From Chamaelirium japonicum (lineage: Eukaryota; Streptophyta; Magnoliopsida; Liliales; Melanthiaceae): DNA of 64,000 nucleotides. Position numbers and translations under genes: made by a program. The stretch's first letter is position 1. Each line of letters starts with the position of its first letter. Shown here one piece after another: positions 61,294 through 64,000 of this stretch. The notes under the pieces are model-generated. The model was not told the origin of the DNA. It ran no database searches and was given only the letters and a program-made list of their open reading frames with translations. The stretch covers positions 37,839,098-37,903,097 of the forward strand of contig OX393549.1 in assembly GCA_947650365.1 (NCBI GenBank), in the 5' to 3' direction.

Positions 61294-62188
61294 CTAGCTT
61301 AATTTAAGCCCCAATCTTGAAAGTACAGATCTCCAAATCCAACTAGAAAAAGAGCATTCAAATAATAGATGTTCATGACATTCACTAGCTGACCAACATA
61401 ATGTGCATAATGCATGTACCTGCAATCCCCTTTTATGGAGCTTATCATAAGTCAATAGCTTATTTTTAACTGCTCTCCATAAACAAAAGGCATGTCTTTC
61501 AACTTTGCATTTGTGGCAAATCCGGCCATTTAGCTTCTGCGAATTTTGGTCTGTAATTCCTGATCGCATTCCAAGCTGTTTTGATGTTGAATATACCATC
61601 TGTTGAGGGTTTCCAAACCACCAAATCAGAGCCATTGTGTATACGGTGTTGAGAGATCATGTTGAATATATCTATAAGGTTTGCAGAGGTCGGAGTTGGA
61701 AGTATCCAGTTGTCGTTCTGAATGAAATTACTGATTGTAATATCCTTTCCCATTCCTAAATCATAGATATCTCTCTCACTGAAAAGGTCCACCAAACGTC
61801 CTTGTGGAAGCCATAAATTATATCAGAAATTTGTCATCGCTCCATTGCCAACAACAGTGAATATAAAGGGTTTGATTTGATTTCTAATATTTAGAATACC
61901 TTTCCAAACCCTCGAAGCAGTAGAGCTCACCTTGCAGTCCCATATGCTATCATTCTTCAAATATTTACTCTTTACCCATCTAACCCATAGAGAGTCTTCA
62001 TTGTTACAGATTCTCCAAATATGCTTTGATAGAGCTGCTTTATTCCATGTGCATAAGTCTCTAAGACCAAGACCCCCTTCAGATTTAGGAAGAGAAATAT
62101 GTTTCCAAGCATTGGGTACAATTTTATTTGAAAGAGAAGGTCCACTCCAGAGAAATCTACTAAAAATTCTTTCAATTTCTTTAATCAC
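61294..62188 (-). pseudogene. LINE C-terminal region with zf-RVT zinc-binding domain
   Basis: Reads GLGLRDLCTWNKAALSKHI, then a stop where the family has Trp (near 61823), then VDLFSERDIYDLGMGKDIT, then after a frameshift ALCTLCWSASECHEHLLFEC. The last block is the Cys/His zinc-binding motif (CxxC...HxHLLFEC) of zf-RVT. Confidence 0.82.
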
Positions 62189-62215
62189 AGCTTTGGGGAA
62201 GGAAAATATTCCTGA

Positions 62216-62611
62216 TCAATAAATGTGCAAAGAGTTTAGGACTGATCTTATAAGCTCCACTCTACCCGCAAGAGAAAGAAAATTTCTGCTCCAAGATCCA
62301 ATCTTTAATCTGATCATATCTATTAGACTTTGACAATCAGTGTGCTTCAACCTTTTGGAGACTAAAGGAAGTCCCAGATATTTGATGGGGAATTGTGATT
62401 CCTCAAAGCCCATAATGTTCAGAATAGGTTGTTTACATTCTGCAGTGCTGCTGAAATAGATTTTTGATTTATTGAGATTTACATCTAGCCCATATTGGTT
62501 TTTGAAAGTAGATAGAACTTGCTTAAGATGAAAAGTTGATTTAGTATCTGCGTGACAAAAAACTAGCAAATCATCTGCATAAGCGAGGTGGGAAATTTGG
62601 GTGCTACCCAA
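62216..62611 (-). pseudogene. LINE reverse transcriptase, C-terminal half
   Basis: Contains ISHLAYADDLLVF, the YADD catalytic motif, followed by YGLDVNLNKSKIYFSS and IKYLGLPLVSKRL, the usual palm and thumb blocks. It is in the same frame as the segment upstream but separated by a TAG codon. Confidence 0.88.
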
Positions 62612-62635
62612 TGAAGGTACTGAAATTTCTTTCCT

Positions 62636-63829
62636 CTATGTAGCTTCACGAATAAGAAAGGTGAGGATGTTCATTGTGATAACAAACACATAAAGGGAGA
62701 GCGGGTCACCGTGCCGGATACCTGTTTCACCAGGGAAATATCCAGCTGCTGCTCCATTTATCAATAGAGAGAATTTTGCTATAGAGATGCAACATTTGAT
62801 CCAATTTATCCAAATTTGGGGGAAATTCATAGACTGCAGCACCTGGAGGATAAAAATATGATTTACCGAGTCAAAGGCCTTCTTAAGATCAATTTTGAGA
62901 CACATTTTGGGCTTCCCTTGATTCAAATGAAACTTGTTGAGCAATTCATGTGCCAACATTATAGCATCTTGAATGAGCCTGCCATTAATGTACGCCATTT
63001 GATTTTCAGCTATCAAAGGTGATATCACTTTCTTCAATCTGCTAGCTAGAATTGAGGAGATGATCTTGTAAGTGAAATTGCAAAGGGAGATAGGTCTGTA
63101 TCCTGCAAAACTAGTAGGCTGATCCTCTTTGGGGATGAGGGCAATCAAAGTATGATTTAGATAGGAGATTTTGCTTGGATATCTTTGAAAATAACGAACC
63201 ATATCCATTATGTCTTCCTTAATGAGTGACCAGAACTTGATAAAAAATGAAGCCGAGAAACCATCAGCACCTGGGGCCTTGTCTGGGGATGAATTATGGA
63301 TGGCATTGTAAATTTCTTCATCAGTAAAAGAATTGCATAACTCTTCTGCTTGAGCATCTTGAAGTTTAGGTATGTTATTGCAGCTCAAAGAGACTCCTTT
63401 TGTATGTCTAAAAAGATTTGAGAAGTACTCTATACCTGCATTCTTAATCTCCTCCGGATTTGTTACTTCCTGGCCATCAGCTTTTTGAATTCTATAAATC
63501 TTGGATCTCGCTTTAAGATTTTGAATGGCAGCATGGAAGAATTTTGAGTTTTTATCACCTTTGGATAACCATTGAGCTCTAGATTTAAGGCGCAAAAGAT
63601 CAGCTTTCATATTTTCCTCTTTTTGAAGATCAATGAGAGCTGCTCGTTCTGAGTAAACAAGAGAAGTATCCAGAGGATTAAAGTTAAGCTTGGATTGAAT
63701 TTCATCTAGTCTCTTACGCGCTCTATCACAACGAAAATTTGTATGTCTGAAGCTGTGTTTATTCCAATCTTTAAGCTTTATCTTCAGTCTTTTTAGCTTG
63801 CTGCAGACTTTGGCAATAGGATCTCCCAT
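62636..63829 (-). pseudogene. LINE reverse transcriptase, N-terminal and central part
   Basis: A 397-codon open frame. Early residues form the linker after the endonuclease (LSKGDKNSKFFH). Then come SPDKAPGADGFSASFFIKFW (fingers), GYRPISLCNFTYKIISSILA, KIDLKKAFDSVNH (palm motif A with the catalytic Asp) and GIRHGDPLSLYVFVI (motif B). The frame ends at a TAG before the YADD motif. This is by far the longest uninterrupted frame in the window, but it is transposon-derived and truncated. Confidence 0.92.
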
Positions 63830-64000
63830 AGCTGGTAATTTCCAAGAATCGGTAACAACTTAAACAAAATTCTCCTGATTCTCCCAAACACTAAGATAAT
63901 GGAATGGGGGGGGAGCCAAAAGTCCAAGTTATGTCCATTTTGATGATCATTGGAGCAAGATCAGAGGATCCTTGATTCAAAAAATTTACTATAGTGTTTG

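Larger units (their letters stand above)
60303..64000 (-). mobile_element. L1-type plant LINE, 3' part, inactivated
   Basis: Minus-strand element running from a 14-base poly(A) tail (T run 60303-60316) with an AATAAA-type signal just before it to beyond the right edge. Domains in order: the end of the endonuclease (near 63900-63960, DLAPMIIKMD), reverse transcriptase, a zinc-binding zf-RVT region and RNase H. In-frame stops at 62636-62638, near 62216 and near 61823, frameshifts around 61500, and a stop upstream of the ATG at 63829 show it is dead. The target duplication cannot be tested because the 5' end is outside the window. Confidence 0.93.

Overview
This window is a repeat-rich stretch of a flowering-plant nuclear genome. 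Three protein-coding host genes can be recognised: an acid trehalase, an oleosin and a UCH3-like ubiquitin C-terminal hydrolase. Everything else that can be classified is transposable-element sequence, simple repeat or unassigned non-coding DNA. The genes have GC-rich 5' exons (trehalase exon 1, the whole oleosin, UCH exons 1-2) and AT-rich downstream exons. That 5'-to-3' GC gradient is typical of monocots and is also seen in some other lineages, so a monocot is my best inference, not a proof.

Layout. 1-12952: a trehalase gene on the minus strand that runs off the left edge. Exon 1 is at 12336-12952 and exon 2 at 4825-4944, with a 7.4-kb intron between them. That intron holds a hAT-type element with target-site duplication (7942-8470), LINE scraps, a solo-LTR candidate, and a run of palindromic elements lodged in (TA)n microsatellites (9948-11585). 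12953-16700: trehalase upstream region, a decayed LINE RNase H fragment, poly-C runs and a 500-N assembly gap. 16677-17512: an intronless oleosin with RY and G-box seed-type promoter motifs, a (CT)n tract in its 3' region and a poly(A) signal. 17575-23500: LINE RNase H fragments, a hAT-type element with an 8-bp duplication (20051-20529) and tandem repeats.

23740-36009: the UCH3-like gene on the minus strand. I could assemble nine exons with GT-AG junctions into 235 codons. Its introns carry a SINE candidate, two hAT-type elements with exact 8-bp duplications (24485-25097 and 30501-31316), LINE scraps and minisatellites. Its upstream region is cut off about 180 bp from the ATG by a TIR element (36193-37322), next to a Mutator-type MITE (37332-37586) and a Harbinger-type element (37658-38420). 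38424-60302 is retrotransposon territory: a degenerate Copia interior, a 4.2-kb solo LTR with a GAACC duplication (44512-48696), and a complete 10,050-bp Copia element (48831-58880). That Copia element has two 2,329-bp LTRs, a CTATC duplication, a primer binding site and a polypurine tract. Its LTRs differ at only about 1% of sites, yet its coding interior is full of stops. 60303-64000: the 3' part of an L1-type plant LINE on the minus strand with a poly(A) tail and several in-frame stops.

The three host genes do not form a functional unit. Trehalase (sugar metabolism), oleosin (seed oil bodies) and the deubiquitinase each appear to have their own promoter. No CRISPR array, rRNA gene, confident tRNA gene or organelle insertion was seen. 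Coordinates and splice sites were worked out by eye from the sequence. Family assignments of transposable elements rest on terminal repeats, target-site duplications and conserved protein motifs, not on database searches.
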